The translations under genes were made by a program, and so were the position numbers. A model generated the notes under the pieces. It did not search any database. It was not told where the DNA came from and worked only from the letters and a program-made list of their open reading frames with translations. Of a stretch of DNA of 64,000 nt, positions 1 through 11,763 are shown in pieces (the first letter of the stretch is position 1; each line of letters starts with the position of its first letter). Source of the DNA: Paraspadella gotoi (taxonomy: Eukaryota; Chaetognatha); contig CM119270.1 in NCBI GenBank assembly GCA_051294375.1, forward strand, positions 13,013,117 to 13,077,116. Direction: 5' to 3'.

Positions 1-102
1 GTTAAAAATGTTAGTTTTAACGGTTAAGCGAATTTCCTAAAAAATTAACGGTTATCGGAACTCTACTCAAACCAAATCAACCTTTCCTGCGTATTAATTC
101 AG

Positions 103-780
103 GCGGATCTGTGACGGCCGGCCTCGCGATTTACGACACGATGCAGTACGTCTTGCCTCCAGTGGCTACCTGGTGCGTCGGTCAAGCGTGCAGCATGGGA
201 TCCTTGCTACTTTGCGCTGGCACTTCGGGGATGAGATACAGGTTAAATTCAAGTTTCACTCATCACTATAAAACTTACATACTGTATAATAATATAATAA
301 TTTCTCTCTTATGCTTTGAAATCTTCGATTGCCTCTAGTCTTCCAAACGCGCGAATCATGATGCACCAACCCAGCGGTGGGGTTCAGGGTCAGGCCACTG
401 ATATCAAGATTCAGGCCGAGGAAATTATCAAGATGCGGTCTCAGCTTAATGACATATACCATAAGCATACAGGTTCGAGTCTTCACATGTAACTTCTAGT
501 AAAGAAAATGTAAACAGGCGCATCCTTTTTTGTAGTTTTTTGTTTCCCCTGTTGTCAGTAACAAACCGAAAATTTCAAAACACTGAAGTTATTGGTTTAA
601 ACTTTTCTTTTATTAGGTCAGCCGCTATCCATCCTGGAACCGGTCATGGAGCGCGATCGATTCATGAGTCCAGATCAGGCAAAAGAGTTTGGCCTGATCG
701 ACGTTGTTTTGCAGAGCCCCCCTAAAGTAGTGAACCCGCAGCAGGCGGAGGAGAAAGCAGGAGTTTCCTCCGGTCAATGA
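103..780 (+). CDS. CLPP: Mitochondrial ATP-dependent Clp protease proteolytic subunit, 3' part
   Basis: This is the serine protease core of the mitochondrial ClpXP complex, which degrades unfolded matrix proteins. Three exons are visible (103-241, 339-472, 617-780), joined by GT-AG introns; the 5' exons lie left of the window. The joined protein starts in the [14 protein letters not shown] segment. It carries the nucleophile motif GQACSMGS (catalytic Ser), then the catalytic-His segment [10 protein letters not shown], the helix [12 protein letters not shown], and [19 protein letters not shown]. It ends in a short acidic tail with TGA at 778-780. The residue before the catalytic Ser is Cys, where the human protein has Ala. 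The septin start codon is only 212 bp downstream and I see no AATAAA in the gap. The family match is very strong; only the missing 5' end limits the model. Confidence 0.95.
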
Positions 781-992
781 CTGTGATATTAAGGATGCCT
801 GTACGATCACCATGCCTCCTTACTGTTTTGCATTGGACACCGTGAATTACGTGGTTTTCGCACGGTTCCATGTTTTATTTCTTATTTTTTCATTTTAGTC
901 AGTTAACACAAGACAACCTTTGTTTGGACTTCTGTGCCTATTGTGTTATATTCACTATTCGGGGGGAAAACATTTTTAAAAAAACGTAAAAA

Positions 993-3308
993 ATGGGCAT
1001 GGCGACCAACGGCGAGTCGGGCAACGCGGCAGGGGAACCTGCCATCACTCCTGACCGTGCCCTCAAACTCAACGGACACGTCGGCTTCGATAGCCTTCCC
1101 GATCAACTCGTCAACAAATCTGTCGGCCAGGTTCTTTACTCGGCATTTGAGTGAGGAAGGATTACGGCAACAGCCGGGTTGCCTATGATGCCCATTGGGA
1201 TTGGGCATCTCACTGTTGGCTCTAGGGGCTTCCGACCCTCAGTGGCGCCGCCTGCCATTGGCGCAGTTACCCGAGGGCGGTCTCGCTTTGCGTCGTAAGG
1301 ACTGTGAATGGAACGTAACGCTTGGGATGGTGCGTTCCCCATCTGAGTCATTGGAATTGTCTTAACGATGTTGCATCTGAGGCGGTGTAAATATACCGCC
1401 GCAGGATCTTCATTCATCGCTGGTTTGTTTGCCTTCTAGGGATTCTCATTTAACATCCTCTGCATCGGAGAAACTGGGATTGGAAAATCGACCATGATGG
1501 ATACGTTGTAAGTTCATCCAAAAATTCCCTTCACTCTGAAATTTCCAACCAAATAGTAAACTCTTGTCGTAGCGTAATTCATTTCCATTTTTTTAATCCT
1601 CACATAGGTTCAACACGCAATTCGACTCAACTCCTTCCCAACACACTTTACCGGGAGTGGAGTTGAGGGTAAGTTATCCTTCCAATTCTTTGAAATTGTA
1701 TTGCAGAGTCAGTTTTACAAGAGAGCCTCATTTTCCACAGCCCCACACTTACGAACTTCGCGAAAGCAACGTTCGCCTTCGTTTAACCGTCGTCGATACA
1801 ATTGGCTACGGTGACCAGATCAACAAAGAGGATTGCTGGAAGCCGATCGTCGACTACATCGACGCCCAGTTCGAAGGTCTGTGGCTCTGCCGTGGCGGAA
1901 AATTTCTTTTCGACCCCTAGAGTTTCATCTTTGACATTTTTACATCTCCCTGCCAACAGCTTTCCTTCAAGAGGAGCTGAAGATCAAAAGGAGCCTCGAC
2001 ACTTACCACGACGGACGCATCCATGCTTGCCTCTACTTCATAGCGCCCACGGGTCATTCCCTCAAATCCTTGGATCTGATGACCATGAAAAAACTGGATT
2101 CCAAGGTAGGACAGTAGATTTTTTGTGACTGGAAACTGAAATAGATTATTCTCTTTTTTTTTTTGTAGGTCAACATCATTCCTGTAATTGCCAAAGCGGA
2201 CACCATTTCCAAATCCGAGTTGCATAATTTTAAACTAAAAGTGCGTATCGATGGGGGGGGAATACTATTAAAAGCTTTTAAACGCTGCTAAAGACTAATG
2301 GCGTTTCTTAATTTTAGATTATGAGCGAATTGAAATCAAACGGCGTCCAAATTTATCAATTCCCTACCGACGACGAGACCGTTGCCGATCTTAATGGCTC
2401 CATGAACAAGTAGGAAAAATAAGATTTGTTAAATTATGTATTATACATTACTATTTTGACGTAATCTTTTTTGCTATGAAGCCATTTGCCTTTTGCTGTG
2501 GTGGGCAGCACGGAAGAAGTTAAAATGGGCAACAAAATGGTCAAAGCCCGTCAATATCCTTGGGGAACCGTCCAAGGTAATTTTTTTTAAACATGAGGTT
2601 GAAATATATCTTTCTCATTTCTCTTAACCATCGCTGCATACTTCTGTCATCCCCTTTTCCAGTGGAAAATGAGAACCACTGCGACTTCGTCAAACTCCGC
2701 GAAATGCTCATCCGCACAAACATGGAGGATCTTCGAGAGCAGACGCATCAGAGACACTTCGAGCTCTACCGGCGCGACCGGCTGCAGGAGATGGGCTTCA
2801 GTGACTTGACTAACGAGGGAAGAGCCATTGGCTTGGGCGAGACGTTTGAGCAAAAGAGGAACGAGCACCTTCAAGTGAGCCCCTTTGAGAGTTTACAGGA
2901 AAGGGACACTTGTCTAATGTCTAGTTATATCTTGTGTATCGATCATTATTACAGGGACTTCAAAAAAAAGAGGATGAGATGAGACAGATGTTCGTCCAGA
3001 GGGTCAAAGAGAAAGAGTCTGAGTTAAAGGAGTCGGAGAAGGAACTGCACCAACGATTCGAAAGTCTCAAGAAGATGCACGCTGATGACAAGAAGAAGAT
3101 CGAGGTGAGTCGGTCGCGTCTTTCGATCCGAGTGACGTCAAACATCAAACGAAGACGTCCTTTTTTGTGGCAGGAAAAGAAAAAGTTGTTGGAGGAAGAG
3201 ATGCAGGCCTTTTACCGCAAGAGGGAGAATGAGAAGATGGCGCAGGAGGCGCAACGCCTGGCGATGCTGCAGGCGCAAACCATGACCGGAAAGAACAAGA
3301 AAAAATAA
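993..3308 (+). CDS. Septin, SEPT6/8/11 group, with C-terminal coiled coil
   Basis: Septins are GTP-binding proteins that form hetero-oligomeric filaments at the cell cortex, cleavage furrow and cilium base. The ATG at 993 opens [10 protein letters not shown], followed by the group-typical [17 protein letters not shown]. About ten exons then give the P-loop GETGIGKST, switch II region [15 protein letters not shown], the G4 motif [11 protein letters not shown], the septin unique element around [14 protein letters not shown], and a long Lys/Glu-rich coiled coil ending MTGKNKKK with TAA at 3306-3308. The order, the absence of a long N-terminal extension and the GHVGFDSLP opening place it in the SEPT6 group, whose members bind GTP but usually do not hydrolyse it. 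The first intron holds a 241-bp mobile element (1163-1403). An acceptor-like TTTTAG at 893-898 precedes the start. Confidence 0.95.
1163..1403 (+). mobile_element. Hairpin-rich non-autonomous DNA element, copy A
   Basis: This 241-bp sequence lies in the first septin intron. It is flanked by the direct repeat GGAT (1159-1162 and 1404-1407), a plausible 4-bp target-site duplication. The ends are TACGGC and, on the other strand, TGCGGC, a six-base imperfect inverted repeat. The interior is a chain of stem-loops: GGCAAC/GTTGCC at the left end, GATGCCCA/TGGGCATC, CAGTGGC/GCCATTG, GGAACG/CGTTCC and GGCGGT/ACCGCC at the right end. Near-identical copies are at 21615-21812 and 25875-26115. No protein is encoded. 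A 4-bp duplication is known for Sola, Chapaev and Ginger DNA transposons; which of these mobilises it cannot be told here. Confidence 0.85.
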
Positions 3309-4093
3309 AAACGAACGTTTTCAGGGACGTTTTAGGGGTTTGCCAAAAAAATATGCCGTCGCACGAATATATTTGCCAACGTATCAATCAGTCGTTTGAT
3401 AATGAGATACGTTTGGATGTTGAGGGGTGAAAAAAGCGCGAGATTTTTGTTACTTAAACATATTATTTTAATTCCAAATTATTAATTACTTTATTAAGTT
3501 TATTCTAACTTATTTAATTATTTAGCTCTGCTATGAAAGACATCTTAGACCATAAGTATTTTTACGAAATTAGCAAGATCTGAAAAAATTTAGTCGTCAA
3601 AATCTCTGATTTACTAAATAATTAATTGTTTATCTTTTTGCATGTCACCATAGTTCTATATTTATACAGAGTTCCGCATGTAGATGATTTTAATAAATAT
3701 CTAGTCGAAATTTTGATAGGATTAGGTGTCAACGGTACTCCTATTTTAACAGCCCGCCTTAGTTATTGTGATTTTACGTTTAGTTAATATCCGTCTCTCG
3801 TACATGGTATGTATACTTAGATTTTAGGTTTGTCATGATGTTAAAAACAATAAAAATAGTTTTTTGTCAAAAAACGTTACGGTATCTCTTCTAATTCGAG
3901 TCTTTGTTTAAATAAAGCAATTTAAAACGTTCTTTGTTCAAGTGTTCAGTTTAGATTGAAATTTGTTTAACATTGCCAAAAACTGTCCTTTTTTCCTTTA
4001 CTATTTAACATTTTTTACACGTTTTAAAGTTTTCAGCGTTCTATTTTCGATATATTTTTGTAGATTAGTGATAATTTGACAATACTCTCGGCG
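3309..4093. other. Spacer between septin and PPAN
   Basis: This AT-rich sequence has no convincing open reading frame. It should hold the septin 3' UTR: AATAAA-type signals occur near 3849 and 3911. Acceptor-like AGs at 4034-4035 and 4062-4063 precede the PPAN start codon. I see no repeat or RNA gene. Confidence 0.6.
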
Positions 4094-6206
4094 ATGCGGC
4101 GAAAGCGCGGAAAAGCGGCAAAGAAGGCGAGGCAGGCGATGACGGTGGCTGAGCCCGAGGACCTCGTGAAAGCTCCTCACTCATTCGTGTTTCATCGCGG
4201 TATCTTTTGTTAAAATATAATACCTTATAGCTATGTACGTATGTATGATATGAACTTAACCAACACTTTCGTTTTTTTGACAGGACAAGTTTCGACGAAC
4301 TTGAAAAACCTCATCACTGATTTCAGAAAAGTATTGGAGCCCTTTACGGCTGCGAATTTGAGAGCGAGCGAGAAGAACAGTCTTAAGGTTCGGAATTTAC
4401 CACTTGCCATTTGCCAGACTCTCACTGTGGCGTTGGTTTTTCGGATAACGAAATTTTAAGATTAATTCCGCCACTCTCATTTATTTTCCCTCATCAGGAT
4501 TTCGTTTCTATTGCTGGTCCTCTGAACGTTAGTCACTTTCTCATGGTGAGCTCATCCTCTTCCTCTGCTAACATGCGGATCATGCGACTGGCAAGGGGCC
4601 CCACCATGTCGTTCCGGATAGTCAATTACACTTTATCAAAGGTTAAATCTTAGTGGCGTCGCTTCACTTATACTGCTTTTAAATTGTTACTCATAGACTT
4701 GCATTTTCTTTTCAGGATGTGATCTCAGCCCAGAAACGTCCGAACGTCAACACCAAGCTCTTTGCTCATCACCCTCTTCTTGTCCTCAATGGATTTGGCG
4801 AGCAGAATGGTCAACCTCCGCCTAATCATTTGAAGCTCATGGCTACTATGTTTCAAAATATGTTTCCTGCTATCAACATTAACAAGTAAAGCTAATTGCT
4901 ATTTACCAACCGAAAGGCAAGCTTTCTACTTTAACTTTTTTTCTTTCTCAGAATGAGAGTGGCCAACGTTCGTCGATGTCTATTGATTCGCTACGATCCG
5001 GAATCAGAAAAGATCTACCTCCGCCATTATTCCATCAAAGCCGTTCCCGTTGGTAAGTTACGAAAAAAGTAATTAGAGTAGTTGCTTTTGTTTTTTTCTT
5101 TTTCCCGTGCATTTTTTTTTTTCAGGGGTATCTCGTCGCGTCCGAAGGATGATCCAAACTCGTCTTCCAGACATGTCGGGTTTCAACGACATCGGGGATT
5201 ATCTTCTGAACAAGGGTTGGTCATGTTATAAATATGTTGTTTCTTGATAATATTTGGTACTTCGTTAAAACGGCCAATTTGAATTACCTTTTCTTTAAAG
5301 GCGCGATCAGTTCTGAGTCGGAAGGAGAGATGGACGGAGAACACAACCAAATCCAACTCCCAGACAACATGCCCGGACGGGGAAACATGAAAGAACACCA
5401 GTCGGCCATCCGTCTGCACGAGTTGGGTCCGCGACTCACGTTGCAGCTCGTCAAAGTAAGGGGCAGTCTTTTACTTCGTCAGATATAGCGAAAAGCGAGA
5501 CGATAATACGTACATCTTTCATGATAGGTGGAAGAAGGCCTCTGCGACGGCCGCGTCGTCTATCACTCGTTTATCTCAAAGTCTCCCGAAGAATTGGCCA
5601 CCTTGGAGTCGAGACTGAAGGAACGGCAGAAGCTAAAGGAGACGCGGCAGAAGCAGCAAAAGGCGAATGTCGGTAGGTCTTGCTTATTTAATTATATAAT
5701 TAATTACTCCTATTTAGTTTTAATTCTACACCCATTGAAAAGCGGAAAAGAAGAAGCGGCGAGAGGAACACAAGACTAAATGCTTGGAAGGCATGAAGTC
5801 TAACGAGAACGACATGGGCGTCGCGAACGACGAGGTGGAAGAAGAGAAGGACGAGGACCTGACTAGCGACGAAGACGACGCGGAATACTACAGGTTAATC
5901 GTATGGAAGATCTTCGGCGCAAAGCAGCACGTAAACCAAAAATATATTTTCAGGAATGAGATTGGCGAGGAACCGGAAGCTGGTTCTTTCTCGGCTCCTG
6001 GCGCGAAACGGCGGAGAAAGAAGAGCGCCTCCTCTCTCGAGATTCCTAAGCGGTTCAAAAAGTCGAAGCCGGTCGGCGACAGACAGGCCGGAAAGGCGGG
6101 ACGCCCCGCCGATGGCCGAGCCGGAAGAACTGTCAGATTCGCTGGAGACGCTCGGAAAAAAAATATGAAAAAGCCGGGATTCAAAAAATATCCCGGTCGG
6201 ACGTAA
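4094..6206 (+). CDS. PPAN: Peter Pan / SSF1 homologue, Brix-domain ribosome biogenesis factor
   Basis: PPAN/Ssf1 is a nucleolar Brix-domain protein needed for 60S ribosomal subunit assembly. The ATG at 4094 opens the basic MRRKRGKAAKKARQAM, followed by AEPEDLVKAPHSFVFHRG, which is the family signature at the Brix start. Later exons give the conserved MRIMRLARGPTMSFRI, then HHPLLVLNGFG, FQNMFPAIN, NVRRCLLI, KIYLRHYSIKAVPVG and LHELGPRLTLQLVKVEEGL at the end of the Brix domain. The remainder is a charged tail with an acidic patch (EEEKDEDLTSDEDDAEYY) and a Lys/Arg-rich end, which suits a nucleolar protein. TAA is at 6204-6206. Only 106 bp separate it from the next start codon. Confidence 0.95.
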
Positions 6207-6312
6207 AAAAATATATAGTTTTGCGTCATTGTTGTTGTTTGTGTGCCTTTAAATCGAAAATCGTTTTTACTGTTTTTCCAGAGGAAAAATAATTTAAAGA
6301 AAGAAGGGGAAA

Positions 6313-7339
6313 ATGACTGAAGACGACGACTGGAGCGTGAATCTGCGGAGGAAAGGCGGGTTTTATCAAGACGCCGATTGGTGACCAAATTCTTGTTTGA
6401 ACTCGAAATACGGTTTTTCCCTATTATTATCTTTCCGAGAAACCGGGTTCTTTAGGTACGCACTACAATTGACGCGAAAAATGCCGCTGGTGACTAAGAT
6501 GCTGAAGGAGCTAACGTTCGCCCTTCCTCCTTTGAAGGAGGGTAGAGTCTGCGACTTGGCCGCCGGAAACGGCAACGCCGCCGTTCAAGTGAAAACTGCT
6601 TATCCGAGGTTGCCTTTCATCGTGTCTTGCCTTATAGAGGATGTAAAAACATGATCTGAAAGCGATAAGTTTGTTGTCGTCTTGGCAGAGTGGCGGTCAG
6701 CGTCGTGGAGCAGTGTCCCTATCGAATCGAACAGTGCAGGAAAAGATTGGAGGAAGCGGGATTTAGCTTATTTGCCGAATATCAGCATAAAATCGTCTTG
6801 AATACGGGAGGTGCCATTGGAGAAGTGGCTGACAAAGCTATACCGGGTATTCGTTGATGGCCTCTGTTATTGCCCTACTTGTTGGTTTATATTTAATAAT
6901 AAATCGAAACACTTATTTCTTTTGTTTTAATATTTTTCACGCTTTTTACGGAATTTTGTTGTCATTGGTACGCGATGGTATCGCAGGTTCTCCATATGAC
7001 GCCGTCGTGGGTTCTTTGGCCCTTCACACCCTCGTTGGACATGACGCTGATCAGTCTCTTATTAGAGACAGATATTGCAAAGTCTTTTCGCTGGTTTTTG
7101 ATTCTCTCAAACCCGGGGGGCATTTTATTTTCGGAGATCACGTAGAGCTTCTTCCACTTTACAGGTCCTTTACTTTCCTTTTTGATACTGAGGGATAGAA
7201 ACTATTTTGTTTTTTAGCCTAATATAAAAAATCCAGACAACTCCGCCTCATGGAAGATGTTGGCTTTATGTCCATTGACGTCGCTTGGCGCGAAGATGCA
7301 TATTTCGTGGCGGGAGGCCGAAAACCCAAGGCTGTTTAG
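6313..7339 (+). CDS. Class I SAM-dependent methyltransferase, uncharacterised
   Basis: Five exons join to a protein of about 215 residues. The ATG at 6313 opens MTEDDDWSVNLRRKGGFYQDADWY. The motif I segment GRVCDLAAGNGNAAVQV fits the Asp/Glu-x-Gly-x-Gly SAM-binding loop of Rossmann methyltransferases. It is followed by VSVVEQCPYRIEQCRKRL (acidic post-I residue), a motif II-like strand SPYDAVVGSLALHTLVGHD, and the FDSLKPGGHFIFGDH strand found in many small-molecule methyltransferases. The end is FVAGGRKPKAV with TAG at 7337-7339. I cannot name the substrate or a human orthologue. The gene starts 106 bp after the PPAN stop codon, with TTTTTCCAG at 6273-6281 just ahead of it, so the two could share a transcript. 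Confidence 0.85.
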
Positions 7340-7688
7340 TCCTGGCGCTGATTGGTTTTGATGTGGTTAATTCGTCCGGTTCTTTGCATTTTTTAATTTC
7401 TTAATTTCTTTCTTTGATATACTCAATGGAAAGTTCGATGTTTCGATAAATTTGATAAACACAATTATACAATTTAGTCATGACATTTTTATACAATTTT
7501 TTATCCCTTTGCGGAATTATCGATCGCGAAATAGTCAATATATTGACTGAAACGAAAATAAGTGATTCAAATTTACACAAATATGTACAATTGTACATAT
7601 TCAGGAAATTTGATCCTAGGTCTCTCCGACCCGTAGTGCCCCGCGTCTCTCAATAAAAATTGAACTTGAAACTCAAAAAACAGTTGAA
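7340..7688. other. Spacer between methyltransferase gene and NUB1
   Basis: This AT-rich spacer has no supported gene. AATAAA at 7652-7657 could end the upstream transcript and lies only about 30 bp before the NUB1 start. An acceptor-like ACAG is at 7680-7683. Confidence 0.5.
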
Positions 7689-10600
7689 ATGAGCGAAGTT
7701 CAACCAGAGGATCCCAAATTAGATGTCGTCAGGGCGCTTTTAAAGGAGGACGATATAAAGGTGAATCGGTAGTGCACAACAAAAATTTAAATGCTTTTTT
7801 TTTACCGTAAGTAAACCGTAAATTTAAGCCACTCAAATTGACGTAGTTATGGCTCCCGCCTTACACGAATGAAGAAACGAATGAGGGCCACTTTCCGCCG
7901 GAACTGGTGGAGAAAATTTCGAAGGGCATCAATCTTCCCCCAAACGAAGTAAGAAAATGAGAAGATTAAAATTGCCTTAACGAGGACCGCGACAATCCAA
8001 CAATAAAAATATGAAATTGTTTTAATTCGCCAAACCCTCTGTGAATGTTTCAGGTCATTGCGCGACTTGAGTATCTTCGTCAAAACGCCCTCGAACGTCT
8101 CACGGCCCAATCGGTTTTTAAAGAAACCGGTAGGTTGTCCGATTATTACAGCGGCAAAAAAAAAAAAAAAAAAAAACCCGATTAATTTCGATCGTCCCTT
8201 ATCCGCTTTGACCGTTAGGCGTCGCTACGTTCAAGGTCAAAGTAGGCGGGAAAAGGAGGTCCGACGACGACCGACCAAAAACCTTCAAGTAGGAACTATG
8301 ATAACTTAAAAAGTACGTATCTCGAGCGATGCCTGAGCAATTTTTCTTCGACGCAGCGTAAACCTCTCTCTATCCGAGACCGGGCGCGCCCTCCGGCAAA
8401 AAGTCATCGAGGGCCTTCATACGGCGCCGTCCACATCTTCTGCGTCTTCCTCCTCCGTCCGCGTCATTTGTCGAGGTAAAGTTATCAACGACGAGGATCC
8501 CATTCAAGCGCAAGGCTTGAGAAACGGCGCCGTGCTCATGGTTCTAGTCTCCGTTGGGGAGGAGGTAAGACTTCCAAAGATTTGTAAACGAACGAAAGCC
8601 CCCATGATTTGTTGCAATGTTTTTTTGTCCGCTGCGGCGCTGTAGGGAATATCTCAAGAAGAAAAGAAACAAATAGGCGTTCGACAAGTGACGCGGGCGG
8701 CGGAGATTTTGTCCTCAGTCAACGATTTCGATGACCTCGACCTCCAAGCCTCCAACCTCAGCATCACCGATCAGAATGGGAAGCCTCTCAACCTCCCGCA
8801 TCAGGAGAAAAAGAGTTTGATTCAAGGTCACTAGAAAATAATTTAAAATATTTGTGGCGAATCGATGGATTCGCCAACTTCTTCCAAACGGCGCCAAGGC
8901 CCACATATTTAAGGAAACTAAAATAAAATTAGACAAAGATATTTTTATTATCATATTTTTTAGAGATTATATATTTTTTATTATTAGGTATTCAGTAAAA
9001 ATAAGTACGTAAATAGTAAATTATTTAATCAACGATTGCAAAAGTAATACAAAAGTAAACTTTATGATAATCAACGAAGACGTAGTGAACGGGCACGATC
9101 GACGATAAAACGATTACTGAATATTCCCAGTCAACGATGGGTCTTCACACTCAGACATCACTAGTCTCTAGATATTTCATTTGCAAAAATACGAAAATAA
9201 TTGAATGCACCCTTGCCGTCAGGGATGGCGTTAAACGACAAGGCGAAGCAATTTTTGAAAAGACGCGACTACGAACTCGCTCTGCCTCTGCTCATCGAAG
9301 CGGACAGATGCTTCTCTCGCTGCTCCGAGGGGATTCTCAAACGTGTCGACAATTATGCCCTATTGCATCTTGACGTGGCTTGGTGCTATCTGTGTTTAAG
9401 GTGAGCAGAGTCCTTTGAGTTAAGCTTAACTAGATTTTTTAACAAACATTCGGTCCATTCAGTAACATCGGCGATTTGCCCGACGCGGAGCAACGGCTGG
9501 AGAAATGTGAAGAATGCTTCCTTCAGAGTTATGGTGATACACCCCTTTCCAATTCCCCAATTTCTCAATCTTCTCCACAATTTTCCCCTTTGCTCTCGGT
9601 CAGGCAGAGACCTCTCCAGGGCGGCGAACCTAAAAGGCGAAGTGCTCACCACCAAAGTGCTCATTGGCCGACTCCATCTCCTCCAAGGCATTCTCGCTTT
9701 CCACCGAGGCAAACTTCATCGTTCCAAGGAGCTCTTGGCCAGCGCCGAGGAAGAGGTGATGATAGAGAGGCAGCCTGATCTTGCTAATTTGTTTTTGTAA
9801 ATGTTTATTAATTTATATGCAGCTCAATTCCCTCATCGTGACCCCGGATTTAATTGGCAAGTTGTTGATGATGGGATTTAGCGAACAGGTTGAACATTAT
9901 TTCAAACATTTTTAAGCTATCTTTAAGTACATTTTTGAATTGTCAAACGAAATTGCTGTTTGTGGTTGTTCAGGAAGCGCGCCTTGGTCTCCGTGCCTGC
10001 AGCAATAACGAGAATGCTGCCATTGATTGGATCATGAGACGTCGAGAAGAGAGGAAGAAAACGCGAGATAACGAGAAGAGGCGAAAGCGGATTGGAAAAA
10101 CAATTAGCGGAAAGGACGTCAATATCAGGTCCGATTAAAAATACTTTATGGACTCAACTGACTTAACAATCTTTGTTTCTCATTCTGGTACAGCATGTTG
10201 GATCAATTGTTGGAGATGGGATTTCCGGAGCAGCTCGCGGAGGCGGCGCTTCGGCAAACCGACAATAGCCTGGTAAATGGGATTGATGAAGGCTGGAGTT
10301 AAAGTTGAAGAGTTTGAAGAGAGTACAAATTCAAACCACGCTGTCGTTTTGTTGTTTTTTTTCATATACATTATGTATATGTATGTATATATGTATATAT
10401 ATTGTATATGTATTATGTAGTTTATCTTTCTCGCTCTGTCCTCCCAGATCCAAGCCATCCACCTGATCGAAACTGAGCCGGAACTCCTTATCGAAAGCAC
10501 GGCGACAAACGACCCGACCGAACACGAATCTGGTCCGGATTATGAAGTCACCGATGAGGTATAATAATGTAATGTGTGGTCTTCTTCTTTCCCTCGAACT

Positions 10601-11037
10601 GACTTTTGTCTTCTTTCAGATGGTGCACCAGGTTTCAGCTCTGGGCTTTGACTGGGACCAGGCTCTTTCTGTGCTTAACGATTGTCGAGGAAACGTGGAA
10701 AGAGCCGTACAGGTGAGCACTGAGCAGCCGCCAATCCTCAATGAAGTTGTCCTTTCTGGACGTCATCCTCATCTTTCCTCGCTGACAGGTCCTTCTCGGT
10801 AACGCCAGCCCACCTTCGACGTCGTCTTCCTCTTCGTCTTCTTCCCCTCCTTCTTCAACCAATGAGGCCCCCTTGCGGCGGAAGAAAAAGAAGAAAAAAA
10901 TCAGCGAAGACGAGCGCGACGCCCTCAACGATCTCGTTAACGATCTCGAGTTCGACGACGACAAAATTGACGACCACCTCGATTTGGCTCTCGACGAAGA
11001 GATGGAATTTCTAGGAAAATACAAAAGCCTATTTTGA
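7689..11037 (+). CDS. NUB1: NEDD8 ultimate buster 1 homologue (UBL plus three UBA domains)
   Basis: NUB1 binds NEDD8 and UBL proteins such as FAT10 and delivers them to the proteasome. The ATG at 7689 opens MSEVQPEDPKLDVVRALL. The ubiquitin-like domain includes VRVICRGKVINDEDPIQAQ near 8450-8540. A helical repeat region follows (AKQFLKRRDYELALPLL, VDNYALLHLDVAWCYL, LLQGILAFHRGKLHRSKELL), matching the human protein closely. Three UBA domains come next: LLMMGFSEQEARLGLRAC, LLEMGFPEQLAEAALRQ and VSALGFDWDQALSVLND. A Lys-rich and then acidic tail ends GKYKSLF with TGA at 11035-11037. The exon at 8042-8132 must leave at the donor after ..GGTAG to stay in frame with VNLSLSETG. AATAAA follows at 11161-11166. 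Confidence 0.93.
8156..8176 (+). repeat. Poly(A) run of 21 bases in a NUB1 intron
   Basis: An uninterrupted run of 21 A lies between the third and fourth NUB1 exons. It may be the remnant tail of a retroposed sequence or simple slippage. I see no recognisable element attached to it. Confidence 0.7.
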
Positions 11038-11160
11038 ACAAATCACCAGTAGAATTTGTTTCTTTTTCGTTTCCTGAATTATGCGCATTTTAGACGGAAT
11101 GTTAATTTATTTCTATATACCTATTTAGCTTAATACTAATACGTACTAGCTTAGTTTGTA

Positions 11161-11166
11161 AATAAA
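11161..11166 (+). terminator. NUB1 polyadenylation signal AATAAA
   Basis: A canonical AATAAA hexamer lies 124 bp after the NUB1 stop and 84 bp before the next start codon. If used, the NUB1 3' end would fall almost on the next gene's 5' end. Confidence 0.55.
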
Positions 11167-11249
11167 GCAGTTCTTAGTCTAACTTTTTTCTATATCCAAT
11201 TCTATGTCCAACTTTATACGGGTGTCTGTATATCGCTCAGAATTTTATC

Positions 11250-11549
11250 ATGTCCATTTTGTCCGATTCTTACGAACCCTCCGTCCTCGATTTCGAACGC
11301 CATCTTTTCCGCTGCCAGTCTCTGCACGGAAGATTCAATCAAATCTACGTTTACGGCGAATTTTTGGACTGCTCCGGCTTGAGGCGATGCTTGGGCATCT
11401 ACCGAGCAGAGACACCTCGCGACGAGACTATCGTGGCCGACTGTCGTCGCCAACTTCGTCCGAAGATCCCCTTAGAGATGGAGGGGAAACGCAATGTAGA
11501 GCCGGTGTGGAGGCCGCGCGATAGCCCTCCTGATAATTGGCCGAGGTGA
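11250..11549 (+). CDS. C22orf39/PANTS (UPF0545) homologue, small Cys protein
   Basis: This single-exon gene encodes 99 residues. The family hallmark is visible: FRCQSLHGRFNQIYVYGEFL, followed closely by a DCSGLRRC pair, and a C-terminal VWRPRDSPPDNWPR that matches the human VWAPRQSPPPDWHLP ending. The mammalian protein (PANTS, synaptic plasticity regulator) is poorly understood outside neurons, so only family membership is claimed. The ATG at 11250 is preceded by CGCTCAG (11234-11240), which resembles a splice acceptor. The gene sits 212 bp after NUB1 and 214 bp before the YTH gene. Overlapping ORFs in other frames are shadows. Confidence 0.85.
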   Translation: MSILSDSYEPSVLDFERHLFRCQSLHGRFNQIYVYGEFLDCSGLRRCLGIYRAETPRDETIVADCRRQLRPKIPLEMEGKRNVEPVWRPRDSPPDNWPR

Positions 11550-11763
11550 AGCGAAGGGTCAGGAGTGTTCGAAAGATATAAATGTCTGTTCGGTGTTGTA
11601 TTTGTATGCAATATATTCATTGGCTAAGGGGTTGAAACTGTTTTCGAAACACTTGTCAAATTGCCATTTCGTAGTCTTTTTTCTTTACTATCATTTTGTA
11701 CGCCTTTTCGTCAACATAGTAGAAGCCTTGTGCGTAAAAGAGAAACTAATAAAAGCGGGAAAA

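Noticed and set aside
1136-1417. Minus-strand ORF in the septin intron, with similar ORFs near 21681 and 25770
   Set aside because: All three are chance frames through copies of the hairpin element; their similarity comes from the repeat, and the frames are not conserved as protein.
5888-6388. 166-codon minus-strand ORF
   Set aside because: It is antisense to PPAN exons with strong homology and has no recognisable domain of its own.
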